Assembly (NCBI RefSeq): GCF_004000765.1
Contig: NZ_BILW01000005.1
Span: 124,001-188,000, forward strand
From: Paenibacillus chondroitinus NBRC 15376
GTDB taxonomy: Bacteria; Bacillota; Bacilli; Paenibacillales; NBRC-103111
Length of the DNA: 64,000 nucleotides
Direction: 5' to 3'
Of this stretch, positions 44,087-53,410 are shown one piece after another. Each line of letters begins with the position of its first letter. Within the stretch, counting starts at the first letter, position 1. The position numbers were made by a program, and so were the translations under genes. The notes beneath the pieces are model-generated. The model did no database searches. It was not told the origin of the DNA and saw only the letters and a program-made list of their open reading frames with translations.

Positions 44087-44323
44087 ATGGCCGTTACGGC
44101 GAACGAGGTTGCAGAATGGATGCTTGAACAGCTGAAATCCGCGGGGATTTTGCATCAGAAAGAAGCTGTTGACTATATTATTCGCCATTATGGAGAATCC
44201 TTTATTTATGTCAACGAAAATGGCAATCAAGCGATTTCCAAAGAAGTCAAAAAAATATTCAAGAAACTTCATGGCGGCAGAGCAGCTTGGGAGCGCGACG
44301 GATTTTTCTGGGGATGGCATTAA
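44087..44323 (+). CDS. Conserved hypothetical protein, 78 aa
   Basis: ATG 44087 with GAAGGAGAG 8 nt upstream. MAVTANEVAEWMLEQLKSAG...: a small helical domain with a C-terminal aromatic patch (RAAWERDGFFWGWH). I recall similar proteins across bacteria without assigned role. Confidence 0.78.
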   Translation: MAVTANEVAEWMLEQLKSAGILHQKEAVDYIIRHYGESFIYVNENGNQAISKEVKKIFKKLHGGRAAWERDGFFWGWH

Positions 44324-44538
44324 ATTGGGCCACTCTGCATAGCAAATCCAGCCTTCCATTTTTGCTAGGCTGGCGCCGCGGTCATACAGGCATCGGCTTT
44401 TTTTGTACGTTTTTCCTTAAAAAAATGTCAATAATCCAAGTTGCTAAAACATAGAATTCATAATAAGATAAGGATAAGAAGATAAGTTGTCTGAATATTT
44501 AAATAAAATCAAACGCACCAATTATGGAGGGGATTGCC

Positions 44539-45135
44539 GTGAGTAAGAGTCATGAAGTGGAGTACTGCAACCTAGAGTTACGATTTGATCGCCGGCTAAT
44601 CCGGAACTTCATTAAAGCACTCATTCAAGAAGGTTATTCTCTGTATTGGAACGAAAGTGAGCTGCAGTTCATCATTTCCATTCGTACAGGACGCAAGCTG
44701 ATTAAGCTGAAGTTTGAACGAATTGGTGAAAAGTATAAAATCGTGGGTAATTATTCGTTCAAAGACGAGAAGCTCGCGGAAATGATGGAAAAATTAATTG
44801 GAGACACACGCGGTCATGCCGTAGTCAAAAGATTTAAGGATCGGCAAATTCTCATTGAGAATATTATGTTCGGGGAAATCATTCGCATGGTTGAAATTAG
44901 CGGCATCGAACATAAAGTGCTGTATCAGAAGGAGCCAGCCGTGACAGTAGAAGAAGTCATGCAAGCGCTGCGATCCAAGCGTACTGATGAGCGTATCCCT
45001 ATTTTGCGCATGGAGCTCGATTATGAACTGGCCACCTTGCATGATGCGATCGCATCCGGGGATGCCAAAGCGATTATGGAGAGTAAAACCAAATTGCTTG
45101 AAATGCGTCAAGAAATGCTTTTATTGGAGATGTGA
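44539..45135 (+). CDS. Hypothetical protein, 198 aa
   Basis: Start taken at GTG 44539; the ATG at 44524 is part of the RBS ATGGAGGGG. The N-terminal half is alpha/beta (EVEYCNLELRFDRRLIRNFI...), the C-terminal half helical (VEEVMQALRSKRTDERIPIL...). No family recognised; own terminator. Confidence 0.72.
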   Translation: MSKSHEVEYCNLELRFDRRLIRNFIKALIQEGYSLYWNESELQFIISIRTGRKLIKLKFERIGEKYKIVGNYSFKDEKLAEMMEKLIGDTRGHAVVKRFKDRQILIENIMFGEIIRMVEISGIEHKVLYQKEPAVTVEEVMQALRSKRTDERIPILRMELDYELATLHDAIASGDAKAIMESKTKLLEMRQEMLLLEM

Positions 45136-45158
45136 GAATGAATAGTGGATTTGAATAA

Positions 45159-45195
45159 GAAGAGAGCCTGTATTTATACATACGGACTCTCTTTT
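45159..45195 (+). terminator. Terminator
   Basis: AAGAGAGCC...GGACTCTCTTTT hairpin. Confidence 0.8.
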
Positions 45196-45265
45196 GTGTT
45201 TCTTAGGGTTTCTGAAAAAGAAGAAGCGTGTTTACTAGGATTTTTGCTTAAACTAGAGGTATGCC

Positions 45266-45289
45266 GCTCCCAGGAAAGGGAGCTTTTTT
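45266..45289 (+). terminator. Orphan terminator upstream of the sugar-acid operon
   Basis: GCTCCC AGGAAA GGGAGC TTTTTT, a perfect intrinsic terminator 70 bp after the previous one and 60 bp before the LacI gene, with no ORF between. Could end a small RNA or act as an attenuator. Confidence 0.7.
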
Positions 45290-45302
45290 ATTGAAAAGAC
45301 TA

Positions 45303-45317
45303 TTGTTAACGTGTGCA
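45303..45317. promoter_or_regulatory. Weak cre/LacI-type operator candidate
   Basis: TTGTTAACGTGTGCA fits a LacI-family/cre site (central CG) with two mismatches, 34 bp before the regulator gene. Confidence 0.3.
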
Positions 45318-45350
45318 TGAATGTGATATGCTTCTGATAGAGGTGAAGGA

Positions 45351-46355
45351 ATGAGCGTAACGATTAAGGATATTGCCAAGCTTGCGGGTGTGTCCCATAC
45401 GACGGTTTCCAGGGCGCTTAATAACAGTCCGCTTATTCAAGAGGAAACGAAAGAACGTATTCGACTCATAGCCGAGCAACTGGATTATACGCCCAATTAC
45501 AGTGCAAAGAGCTTAGTACTCGATCGATCGTATAATTTGGGGCTGTTCTTTACCACACTGAGTAAAGGAACTTCAGCAGGGTTTTTCTATGAAGCTATCC
45601 GCGGCGTCAATTCGGTCATTCAGGACCGATACCAACTGATTGTCAAGGGGATTGATGACTATTCGAGCTTTCAATCCATTACCCGCAAGAGCTTTGACGG
45701 AATTATTATTGTTTCTCAAAGCGATGACGATCAGGCCATTATTGAACATATCGTAAGTAAAGGCATCCCGCTCGTCGTTCTTAATCGGCCAGTCACTACA
45801 GCCGGCGTGTTGAATATTCTGTCTGACGAAGAGCAGGGCGCTTTCCTGGCTTGTTCCTATTTGATCGAGCAGAGCCACACGCGCATTGCATTGATTGAGG
45901 GACGCAAAGGATTTAAATCCGCCCAAAATCGGAAAGACGGTTTTGAACGGGCGATGAAGCATTATGGCATTAAGGTACCGCCGATTTACAGAATTCCCGG
46001 CTTGTATGATCTCGAAAGCGGTCATAAAGCTATGCAGCAATTCCTTGCCTTGGAAGAGCGGCCTACCGCTGTTTTTAGCTGTAATGATGAGATGGCGCTT
46101 GGTGCAATGAAAGCGATATCGGAAGCCGGCATGCAGGTGCCGAAGGACATTTCCGTTGTTGGATTCGACGATACGGTGTTTGCAGCTTATGTAACGCCCG
46201 CCTTGACCACCGTCCGCAGACCGATTGAACAAATTAGTAAAGAAGGCGCTTTACGGCTCCTTGGCAATATTGAGAATAAACAGCACGAAACGGAGCAGGT
46301 GCTTTTGAAGACAGAGCTCGTCGTGCGGGAGTCCGTAAAAAAGCTGTCAACATAA
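45351..46355 (+). CDS. LacI-family transcriptional regulator of the sugar-acid operon
   Basis: 334 aa. N-terminal HTH IKDIAKLAGVSHTTVSRALNNSP, hinge, then periplasmic-binding-type ligand domain. RBS AGAGGTGAAGG. Placed 18 bp before the LarA-like gene, same direction, so it likely autoregulates and controls the operon; effector probably gluconate or a related aldonate (inference). Confidence 0.9.
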   Translation: MSVTIKDIAKLAGVSHTTVSRALNNSPLIQEETKERIRLIAEQLDYTPNYSAKSLVLDRSYNLGLFFTTLSKGTSAGFFYEAIRGVNSVIQDRYQLIVKGIDDYSSFQSITRKSFDGIIIVSQSDDDQAIIEHIVSKGIPLVVLNRPVTTAGVLNILSDEEQGAFLACSYLIEQSHTRIALIEGRKGFKSAQNRKDGFERAMKHYGIKVPPIYRIPGLYDLESGHKAMQQFLALEERPTAVFSCNDEMALGAMKAISEAGMQVPKDISVVGFDDTVFAAYVTPALTTVRRPIEQISKEGALRLLGNIENKQHETEQVLLKTELVVRESVKKLST

Positions 46356-46373
46356 AGAAAGAGGGAATAATCG

Positions 46374-47645
46374 ATGAGCATTTTGAGAGAGCTGTTAAAT
46401 GATATTCCGATCCCGCAAGTGGTTAAGATTCGTCAGAAGTTCGACCGTACGATTCTGGAAAATCCAGAGCAGGAGCTTGCCGATAAGCTTGCGAGCAGCG
46501 GCGTTATGGAGACCATTCTTCCAGGTCAGCAAGTTGCTGTTGCCGTAGGGAGCAGAGGGATTGCGAACATCGCCGGATTTACCAAAACGACGATTGATGC
46601 CATTAAGGCTAAAGGTGCGTTCCCGTTCATCGTACCTTGCATGGGCAGCCATGGCGGTGCAACGGCAGAAGGACAAACGGAAGTGCTCCTTCACTTTGGG
46701 ATCACGGAAGCGACAATGGGCGCTCCGATTCGTTCCTCTATGGAAGTTGTGAAAATTGACGAGCTTCCTAACGGTTTGCCGGTTTATGTGGACCGCATCG
46801 CCTCAGAAGCGGATGCTATCGTTGTCATCAACCGCGTGAAGCCGCATACGGCGTTCCGCGGACGTATTGAGAGCGGCATCATGAAGATGATCGCGATCGG
46901 GTTAGGGAAGCAAAAAGGGGCAGAAGCCTGCCACCAGCTGGGCTTTAAGTATATGGCGGAGAATGTGCCGGCTATGGCGAACCTGATGATTCAGAAGCTG
47001 CCGATCGTATTCGGTGTAGCCCTTGTCGAGAATGCCTATGACGAGACTTGCCGCGTAGAAGTGCTTCCTGCAGCCGAGATTGAAGAACGCGAAGAGCAGC
47101 TGCTGATTGAAGCGAAAGCACGGCTTCCGAAGATTTTGTTTGATGAGATTGACGTGTTGGTCATTGATTATATCGGTAAAAATATTAGCGGCGACGGCAT
47201 GGATCCGAACGTAACCGGCCGCTACCCGACGCCTTATGCCCACGGTGGCCCGGACGTTGCCAAAATGGTTGTCTTGGATTTGACACCAGAAACGAAAGGT
47301 AATGCAAACGGGGTAGGAACGGCTGATTTTACGACTCAACGTTTAGTCGATAAAACGAATCTGGAGTTCACATATGCCAACGGACTGACATCCACTGTAT
47401 GTGCGCCAACGAAGATCGCAACAACGCTGGAGAATGATTTTTATGCGATCAAAGCGGCTGTAAAAACTTGCAACATCCTGGACTACACAAAGTGTAAGCT
47501 GGTTCGGATTCAAGATACGCTGCACCTTGGCGAAATTGAAATCTCCGTGAATTTGCTCGATGCGGCGCGCGTGCATCCCGATATTGAGATTTTAACTGAG
47601 CCTTATGAGCTTTCATTCAACGCAGAGGGGAATATTAGCAAATGA
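46374..47645 (+). CDS. LarA-family nickel-dependent racemase/epimerase (DUF2088)
   Basis: 423 aa. GSHGGATAEGQ (His93), VKPHTAFRGRIESGIMK (His158, Lys171) and GAEACHQLG (His187) are LarA-superfamily signatures. Lys171 and His187 are 16 apart, the spacing of the cofactor-binding Lys184 and nickel ligand His200 in L. plantarum LarA. The superfamily interconverts 2-hydroxyacid epimers using the NPN nickel pincer; a gluconate/mannonate 2-epimerase branch has been described. Context with gluconokinase and 6-phosphogluconate dehydrogenase points to that reaction. No larB/C/E in the window. Stop overlaps the kinase start (ATGA). Confidence 0.87.
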   Translation: MSILRELLNDIPIPQVVKIRQKFDRTILENPEQELADKLASSGVMETILPGQQVAVAVGSRGIANIAGFTKTTIDAIKAKGAFPFIVPCMGSHGGATAEGQTEVLLHFGITEATMGAPIRSSMEVVKIDELPNGLPVYVDRIASEADAIVVINRVKPHTAFRGRIESGIMKMIAIGLGKQKGAEACHQLGFKYMAENVPAMANLMIQKLPIVFGVALVENAYDETCRVEVLPAAEIEEREEQLLIEAKARLPKILFDEIDVLVIDYIGKNISGDGMDPNVTGRYPTPYAHGGPDVAKMVVLDLTPETKGNANGVGTADFTTQRLVDKTNLEFTYANGLTSTVCAPTKIATTLENDFYAIKAAVKTCNILDYTKCKLVRIQDTLHLGEIEISVNLLDAARVHPDIEILTEPYELSFNAEGNISK

Positions 47646-49213
47646 CTGACCAATTAAGTACCTTCAAGCCCTACATCATTGCGGCTGATATAGGTACGAC
47701 AAGTACGAAAACGCTCGTTATTTCACGTGAAGGGAAAGTGCTGGGGTCTCACTCCATTGAGTATCCCCTTTTCACCCCGACGGCTGATCGCGCCGAGCAA
47801 GATCCGGATCAAATCTTTGATGCTGTCGTGCAAGGGATCGGCGAAGTTGTTCGGAAGGTGGGCGTCAAGCCGGAGCAAGTGCTTTGCGTCTCCTTCAGTT
47901 CGGCTATGCACAGTCTCATCGCAGTTGATCAAAACACGAAGCCGCTGACCGCTTGCATCACATGGGCGGACAATCGCAGCGCGATGTATGCGGCTGAATT
48001 GAAGCGCAGCGGGCTGGGGCAGCAGATTTACTCGCGAACAGGCACGCCGATCCATCCGATGTCTCCGCTGCTCAAGCTGATGTGGTTCCGAGATAATGAA
48101 CCTGGGCTCATGAAAGAGACCTATAAGTTCATTGGTATCAAAGAATATGTTTTCGCGAAGCTATTCAATCGTTATGTGATTGACCATTCACTTGCCAGTG
48201 CAACAGGCTTATTCAATCTGGAGAACTTGGATTGGGATGAAGAAGCCCTCGGACAAGCTGGCGTTACGCCAGATCAGCTCTCCGAGCTAGTTCCTACAAC
48301 GTATCGCGTAGAAGGCCTTAACGCTGAATACGCTTCTGCCATGGGATTGTCTCAGGATACACCGTTTATTGTCGGAGCTTCCGACGGTGTGTTAGCCAAT
48401 CTGGGCGTTGGCGCTTTTGAGCCTGGCGTTGTCGCAGTCACGATAGGCACCAGCGGCGCTGTGCGCAGCGTAGTGACCAAGCCGCAAACGGACCCGGAAG
48501 GCAAACTGTTCTGCTATGCGCTAACAGAGAAGTTCTGGGTCGTTGGCGGACCTATCAACAACGGCGGTATTGTCTTCCGCTGGGTACGAGATCAGATCGC
48601 TACAGCGGAGGCCGAAGAGGCTCGCCGTCAAGGGATCGATCCGTATGATTACTTGACCGAGCTAGCCTCCCAGGTGAAAGCGGGCTCTGACGGGTTGTTG
48701 TTCCTGCCGCTGCTTTCGGGTGAACGAGCTCCGTACTGGAATGCGAATGCTCGCGGTGTATACTTCGGGCTTTCCCTTAGCCATGAGAAGAAACATATGA
48801 TTCGCGCAGCTCTGGAAGGCGTCATGTTCTCCATTCAAGCTGTCGCAACGTCGCTTGAGCGAATTATGGGGCCAGCGGCAGTAATTCGAGCTTCAGGCGG
48901 TTTCGCCAGATCCGAATTTTGGCGCCAGATGATGACGGACATGCTGGGTACGTCCGTTACGGTGCCGGATTCCATCGAAAGCTCTGGCATCGGGGCAGCG
49001 CTGCTTGGTTTACTTGCAATGGGCGAGATTGATGATTTGGCTCATGCACACAATTGGATTCAGGTTGGAACGGCTCACGAAGTGAATGAAAGCAATTATC
49101 GCGTATATCAACAATTGACATCTATTTATACAAGCGTATATCATCAGTTAAAAGATCAATTCGACGCGATAACCGCCTTTCAAGGACAGCACCTTCGGAG
49201 CCCTCAATCATAA
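47642..49213 (+). CDS. gntK: Gluconokinase (FGGY family)
   Basis: 523 aa. N-terminal AADIGTTSTKTLVI phosphate loop, catalytic-domain ITWADNRS, second half TIGTSGAVRS, and the FGGY C-terminal ASGGFARSEFWRQMM. Phosphorylates D-gluconate to 6-phosphogluconate, the substrate of the downstream dehydrogenase. Start overlaps the LarA-like stop by 4 nt, so translation is coupled. Other FGGY sugars are possible, but the neighbours support gluconate. Confidence 0.9.
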   Translation: MTDQLSTFKPYIIAADIGTTSTKTLVISREGKVLGSHSIEYPLFTPTADRAEQDPDQIFDAVVQGIGEVVRKVGVKPEQVLCVSFSSAMHSLIAVDQNTKPLTACITWADNRSAMYAAELKRSGLGQQIYSRTGTPIHPMSPLLKLMWFRDNEPGLMKETYKFIGIKEYVFAKLFNRYVIDHSLASATGLFNLENLDWDEEALGQAGVTPDQLSELVPTTYRVEGLNAEYASAMGLSQDTPFIVGASDGVLANLGVGAFEPGVVAVTIGTSGAVRSVVTKPQTDPEGKLFCYALTEKFWVVGGPINNGGIVFRWVRDQIATAEAEEARRQGIDPYDYLTELASQVKAGSDGLLFLPLLSGERAPYWNANARGVYFGLSLSHEKKHMIRAALEGVMFSIQAVATSLERIMGPAAVIRASGGFARSEFWRQMMTDMLGTSVTVPDSIESSGIGAALLGLLAMGEIDDLAHAHNWIQVGTAHEVNESNYRVYQQLTSIYTSVYHQLKDQFDAITAFQGQHLRSPQS

Positions 49214-49253
49214 ATAGCTTAAGCAAGCAAAATGCTAGAGGGGATGAAGACAA

Positions 49254-50021
49254 ATGAATTTATTCGATCTTACAGGGAAAACAGCAGTAATTATCGGCGG
49301 TAACAGTACACTTGGAGGTTCTATGGCGATTGCTTTGGCCGGTCATGGCGCGAAAGTTGCCATTGTCGGACGCAACCAAGAGAAGAGCGATCAAGTTCGC
49401 CAGGAGATCGAAGCGATCGGCGGCGAAGCCCAAACCTTCCAAGCGGATGCAACGAAACGTGAAGATTTGGAGCTTGTGCTCAAAGAAGTTATCGCTTGGT
49501 CTGGCCGTGCTGACATTTTAATGAACTGCCCAGGGAAAAATAGTGCTACGCCTTTCTTTGACATTTCCATGGAAGAATGGGATTCTATTATGGAGGTAAA
49601 CTTGAAAAGCGTCGTGCTGGCTTGCCAGGTGTTCGGGAAATACATGATTGATCGCGGCGAAGGCGGAAGCATTATCAATATTTCGTCTGTGTCCTCGGAT
49701 CCGCCTCTTTCACGTGTATTCACTTACTCCGCTTCTAAAGCAGCTGTTAATAACATCACACAGAACATGGCTCGAGAATTCGCTCCAAGCCGTGTTCGTG
49801 TGAATGCGATCATTCCTGGTTTCTTCCCGGCTGAGCAGAATCGTAAGATTTTGTCGCCTGAACGTATCGAGTCCATTATGCGTCATACGCCAATGAACCG
49901 ATTCGGTGAGGCATCTGAGCTACAGGGTGCTGCTGTGTTCCTTGCTTCGGAACAAGCTTCCAGCTTTGTTACGGGCTCTGTTTTAAGAGTAGACGGCGGT
50001 TTTGGCGCGATGACGATTTAA
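49254..50021 (+). CDS. SDR oxidoreductase (gluconate/mannonate-type dehydrogenase)
   Basis: 255 aa. Rossmann start [16 protein letters not shown], where the usual TGxxxGIG is [11 protein letters not shown] motif replaced by NCPGKN; catalytic Ser (ISSVSS), Tyr and Lys in YSASK. The GGN variant and [13 protein letters not shown] are shared with D-mannonate oxidoreductases (UxuB/YjmF-like) and gluconate 5-dehydrogenases. It would link keto-aldonates such as fructuronate or 5-ketogluconate to this operon; direction and substrate are inference. Confidence 0.87.
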   Translation: MNLFDLTGKTAVIIGGNSTLGGSMAIALAGHGAKVAIVGRNQEKSDQVRQEIEAIGGEAQTFQADATKREDLELVLKEVIAWSGRADILMNCPGKNSATPFFDISMEEWDSIMEVNLKSVVLACQVFGKYMIDRGEGGSIINISSVSSDPPLSRVFTYSASKAAVNNITQNMAREFAPSRVRVNAIIPGFFPAEQNRKILSPERIESIMRHTPMNRFGEASELQGAAVFLASEQASSFVTGSVLRVDGGFGAMTI

Positions 50022-50044
50022 ATATTTATATATCGGAAGGGTGT

Positions 50045-51466
50045 ATGAGAGACGTGTCTAAACAACAAATTGGTGTAGTTGGATTAGCGGTAATGGGGAA
50101 AAACTTAGCGTTAAACATCGAGAGCAGAGGTTTCACTGTATCCGTATTTAACCGTTCTGCCGAAAAAACAAAAGAGCTTCTTGAAGAAGCAGCCGGCAAA
50201 CAACTCGTTGGTACATACTCTGTTGAAGAATTCGTACAATCTTTGGAAGTTCCGCGCAAAATTTTGATCATGGTCAAAGCTGGCGGACCAACAGACGATA
50301 CGATTAATCAATTGCTGCCTCACCTTGAAAAAGGAGATATCCTGATCGATGGGGGCAACGCATTCTTCCCGGATACGCAACGCCGTAACAAAGAACTGGA
50401 AGCGCACGGTATTCGTTTCGTTGGAACAGGTGTTTCCGGTGGTGAAGAAGGCGCGCTGAAAGGCCCATCGATTATGCCAGGCGGTCAAGAATCCGCGTAT
50501 AAATTGGTTGAGCCTATTCTTACAGCCATCTCTGCCAAAGTTGGCGACGACGCTTGCTGTACGTATATTGGACCAGACGGTGCCGGCCACTATGTAAAAA
50601 TGGTGCACAACGGGATCGAGTATGGCGACATGCAGCTGATTTGTGAAGCTTACCAACTCTTGAAAGATGTTCTGAATGTAAGTACTGAAGAACTTCATGA
50701 GATCTTCACAGAGTGGAACAACGGCGAGCTTGACAGCTACCTGATCGAAATTACACGTGATATCTTCACGAAATACGACCCTGAAACCGGCAAACCGATG
50801 GTCGACGTCATCCTCGATTCCGCTGGTCAAAAAGGAACAGGAAAATGGACCAGTCAGAGTGCTCTGGACCTTGGCGTACCGCTTTCCATCATTACGGAAT
50901 CCGTATTCTCCCGTTTCATCTCCGCGATGAAGGAAGAACGCGTAGCGGCTAGCAAAGTGCTCAAAGGACCTGATGCTCCAGCTTTCACAGGCGATCGTAA
51001 AGCATTTATTGAAGCTGTGCGTCAAGCTCTGTATGCAAGTAAAATTTGCTCCTATGCACAAGGCTTTGCTCAAATGAGAGCAGCTTCCGATGAATACAAA
51101 TGGGATCTGAAATATGGCAACATCGCGATGATTTTCCGCGGCGGCTGCATTATTCGCGCTAGATTCCTTCAAAATATCAAGGATGCGTACGACCGCAATC
51201 CGGAACTGAAAAACCTGCTGCTCGATTCTTACTTCACAGATGTGGTTGAGAACTATCAACAATCGTGGAGACAAGTTGTTGCAGAAGCTGTAACTCGCGG
51301 TATCGCGGTTCCTTCTTTCGCATCGGCACTTGCTTACTACGACAGCTACCGTACAGAAAGACTGCCGGCTAACCTGCTGCAAGCGCAGCGTGACTACTTC
51401 GGCGCTCACACGTTCCAACGTGTGGACAAAGAAGGTTCCTTCCACTTCAACTGGATGGAAAACTAA
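50045..51466 (+). CDS. gndA: 6-phosphogluconate dehydrogenase, decarboxylating
   Basis: 473 aa, full length. NADP motif [18 protein letters not shown], substrate motif [21 protein letters not shown], catalytic Lys in [17 protein letters not shown]-terminal [13 protein letters not shown]. Oxidises 6-phosphogluconate to ribulose 5-phosphate with CO2 release. Last gene of the operon, 23 bp after the SDR. In B. subtilis the analogous gntZ ends gntRKPZ; here no permease gene is present. Confidence 0.96.
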   Translation: MRDVSKQQIGVVGLAVMGKNLALNIESRGFTVSVFNRSAEKTKELLEEAAGKQLVGTYSVEEFVQSLEVPRKILIMVKAGGPTDDTINQLLPHLEKGDILIDGGNAFFPDTQRRNKELEAHGIRFVGTGVSGGEEGALKGPSIMPGGQESAYKLVEPILTAISAKVGDDACCTYIGPDGAGHYVKMVHNGIEYGDMQLICEAYQLLKDVLNVSTEELHEIFTEWNNGELDSYLIEITRDIFTKYDPETGKPMVDVILDSAGQKGTGKWTSQSALDLGVPLSIITESVFSRFISAMKEERVAASKVLKGPDAPAFTGDRKAFIEAVRQALYASKICSYAQGFAQMRAASDEYKWDLKYGNIAMIFRGGCIIRARFLQNIKDAYDRNPELKNLLLDSYFTDVVENYQQSWRQVVAEAVTRGIAVPSFASALAYYDSYRTERLPANLLQAQRDYFGAHTFQRVDKEGSFHFNWMEN

Positions 51467-51480
51467 GAGGGGCAGGGGCG

Positions 51481-51780
51481 CTACGCCTCTCCCTGTAAAC
51501 CGTAAGCCGCTTCGCGCAGCCACATTTTCAAACGGTCGGCTTCTTGATCGAAGCCGTTCCGTCTGTGAATGAGCATCAAGGAGACTTCGGCAAAATAACG
51601 GAAATTTTTTAACAATCGTGGTTGAGTAAGACCTTGCATGCGCGGGTCTTCTTCAGCCACTTTTTTCTTAATAAACTCCAAAATCCAAACAACATCCTCT
51701 TTGCACAAAACATAGCTCGGGTGTAAGATTTGCTCCAGTTTGCCTTGCGTGTGGTTGGAATAGGCAACAATTGGGTTCAA
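51481..51780 (-). CDS. Hypothetical protein, ~99 aa
   Basis: A TTG at 51780 is well placed behind AAGGAGAGATGAAG; the ATG at 51804, eight codons up, lacks an RBS. Helical (YVLCKEDVVWILEFIKKKVAEED...LLKNFRYFAEVSLMLIHRRNGF). No family recognised. Convergent with gnd, almost touching it. Confidence 0.72.
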   Translation of the reverse strand: MNPIVAYSNHTQGKLEQILHPSYVLCKEDVVWILEFIKKKVAEEDPRMQGLTQPRLLKNFRYFAEVSLMLIHRRNGFDQEADRLKMWLREAAYGLQGEA

Positions 51781-51951
51781 AACTTCATCTCTCCTTGTCG
51801 GCATTAGGTTTCTCTTAAAATCTTAACTGTTTGTGTTGGAATTTATTCACACTACTATATGTTTTTCAAATGGATTGTATTCATGACTTTGCGGCTATGG
51901 TATGATGTTGGGAAAGTTTGTATGAACAGCATATGAGAAAAGGGGATTAAC

Positions 51952-52458
51952 GTGACAACAAGCAATCTTGTACTTGTAGGTTTCATGGGGACAGGCAAAT
52001 CAACCGTCGGAAAGAAGCTCGCTGAGCGTCTAGGATGGCAATTCCAAGACTCGGATGCCGTACTTGAAGATGAGCAGCAAACGAGCATTGCGGATTTGTT
52101 TCGTCAATATGGGGAGGCGCATTTTCGCACATTAGAGAGTAAAACTCTTGAAAGCTTATTAGCTCAAAGAGGGCAAATTGTGGCAACAGGCGGGGGCGCT
52201 GTGTTAGCAGAGGAGAATAGAGCGTGTATGCTTCGTAATGGCTTTGTCGTGGCGCTGAAAGCTTCGCCAGAGACAATCATTCATCGCGTGAGTGCGGATA
52301 TAAATCGTCCGCTGCTGCAGGGGAACTTGGAAGAACGTGTTCATACACTGCTTGAACAGAGAAAGTCTGCATACGATTTCGCACATGCCATGATCGACAC
52401 GACGGAACTAACGACTGACCAAATTGTTGATTTGATTATTCAACAAGCGAATCTTTGA
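51952..52458 (+). CDS. aroK: Shikimate kinase
   Basis: 168 aa from GTG (AAAGGGG upstream). P-loop GFMGTGKST (res. 9-17), DxD in FQDSDAVLED, GGGA in ATGGGAVL, lid R in DINRPLLQ. Phosphorylates shikimate. Stands about 950 bp before an EPSP synthase gene, the next step of the pathway, though separated by a minus-strand gene. Confidence 0.94.
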   Translation: MTTSNLVLVGFMGTGKSTVGKKLAERLGWQFQDSDAVLEDEQQTSIADLFRQYGEAHFRTLESKTLESLLAQRGQIVATGGGAVLAEENRACMLRNGFVVALKASPETIIHRVSADINRPLLQGNLEERVHTLLEQRKSAYDFAHAMIDTTELTTDQIVDLIIQQANL

Positions 52459-52479
52459 GAGGAGGGACAAGCTTTAAGC

Positions 52480-52770
52480 TTAGTCCTCCCACTCCAACAT
52501 ACCGCCGGTCATGTTTTTAAGGCCTTTATAGCCTTGCGCTTCCAAAAAGCCAACCGCTCGCCCGCTGCGATTGCCGCTGCGGCAAACAAGAATCACTTCA
52601 TCCGCCTGCGGGATCTCGCTTAGTCGCTCCGGCAATTGGCCTAGTGGAATATGGATTGCACCGGCAATCATACCTTCTGCCACTTCTTCGTCTTCTCGAA
52701 CGTCGATGATTGCCAACTTCTCGCCACGGCTTAATCTATCTTTGACGTCGGATGGTAAAATCGTATCCAT
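52480..52770 (-). CDS. Rhodanese-like sulfurtransferase
   Basis: 96 aa from ATG 52770 (AAGGAGG 8 nt upstream). Single rhodanese domain with active Cys63 in VCRSGNRS and the end GGMLEWED. Handles persulfide sulfur in the cytoplasm; partner unknown. Confidence 0.92.
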   Translation of the reverse strand: MDTILPSDVKDRLSRGEKLAIIDVREDEEVAEGMIAGAIHIPLGQLPERLSEIPQADEVILVCRSGNRSGRAVGFLEAQGYKGLKNMTGGMLEWED

Positions 52771-53410
52771 CGTAGGACCTCCTTGTTTTAAAATGCGGGG
52801 GTAAACCCCATCAGAAGTAATGATAGAAACATTAAGACAAGATGTCAAACATCGTGTCGCTGAGCTCCGGCGACAAGTCTCGAGAAGCCTCAATTCTCAA
52901 GCTACATACTCAGGGTGAGCTCGGATTTTGCGCTGTGCGAGAACCTTACGGACTGAGCGGCCCTTATTTGGAGAAAATAGGCCGTTTTCGAGTTCTAGCG
53001 GACGCCACAGTCTCTATTTTCATGATTACATGAAAATTGGCTGGCTCTTGACCAATTAACGGCTCTGTAGTCCGTTAGGTCAGCAGAAAGGTGCCATTTA
53101 CGGCACTGAAAAAACCTTACGGAGCGAGAGTCCCTTATTTGGAGGCCGTTTTCATAAGTAGCGTGAAGGTTGGCTGCGTGGCACATACATGTCGAGAAGG
53201 TTCCCAAGTTCTATTCCGTATGGTACACTGACAATAAATCTTTTGGCCTGTTTTTTACTGGGAATTTTGATGAAATATCCTGCGTTCGACAGTTGAAACT
53301 ATTGATTGGTACCGGTTTTATGAGAGCTTTAACTACAGTTATACCGGTGGAATTCTATTAACATTCATCGGATATTACATATAAACACATGCGAAGGAGA
53401 TATTAACCAC
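52771..53410. repeat. 640-base intergenic region with degenerate repeat array
   Basis: No credible gene. Copy 1 at 52943-52990 and copy 2 at 53114-53153 share ACCTTACGGA, CCCTTATTTGGA and GGCCGTTTTC. Weaker copies near 52994 (TAGCGGACGCCACAGTC) and 53057 (TAACGGCTCTGTAGTCC). TGTCGC/GCGACA hairpin at 52855-52875. Looks like a dispersed intergenic repeat. Confidence 0.6.

Noticed and set aside
45573..46232. 219-codon minus-strand frame inside the LacI-type regulator
   Set aside because: Antisense shadow; the plus reading has clear LacI motifs.
48640..48850. Short antisense frames within gluconokinase
   Set aside because: Typical shadows of a conserved gene with no start signals.
50111..51523. 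470-codon open frame antisense to the 6-phosphogluconate dehydrogenase gene
   Set aside because: It mirrors a highly conserved gene, has no RBS, and its predicted protein has no domain logic. Long antisense frames arise from codon bias.
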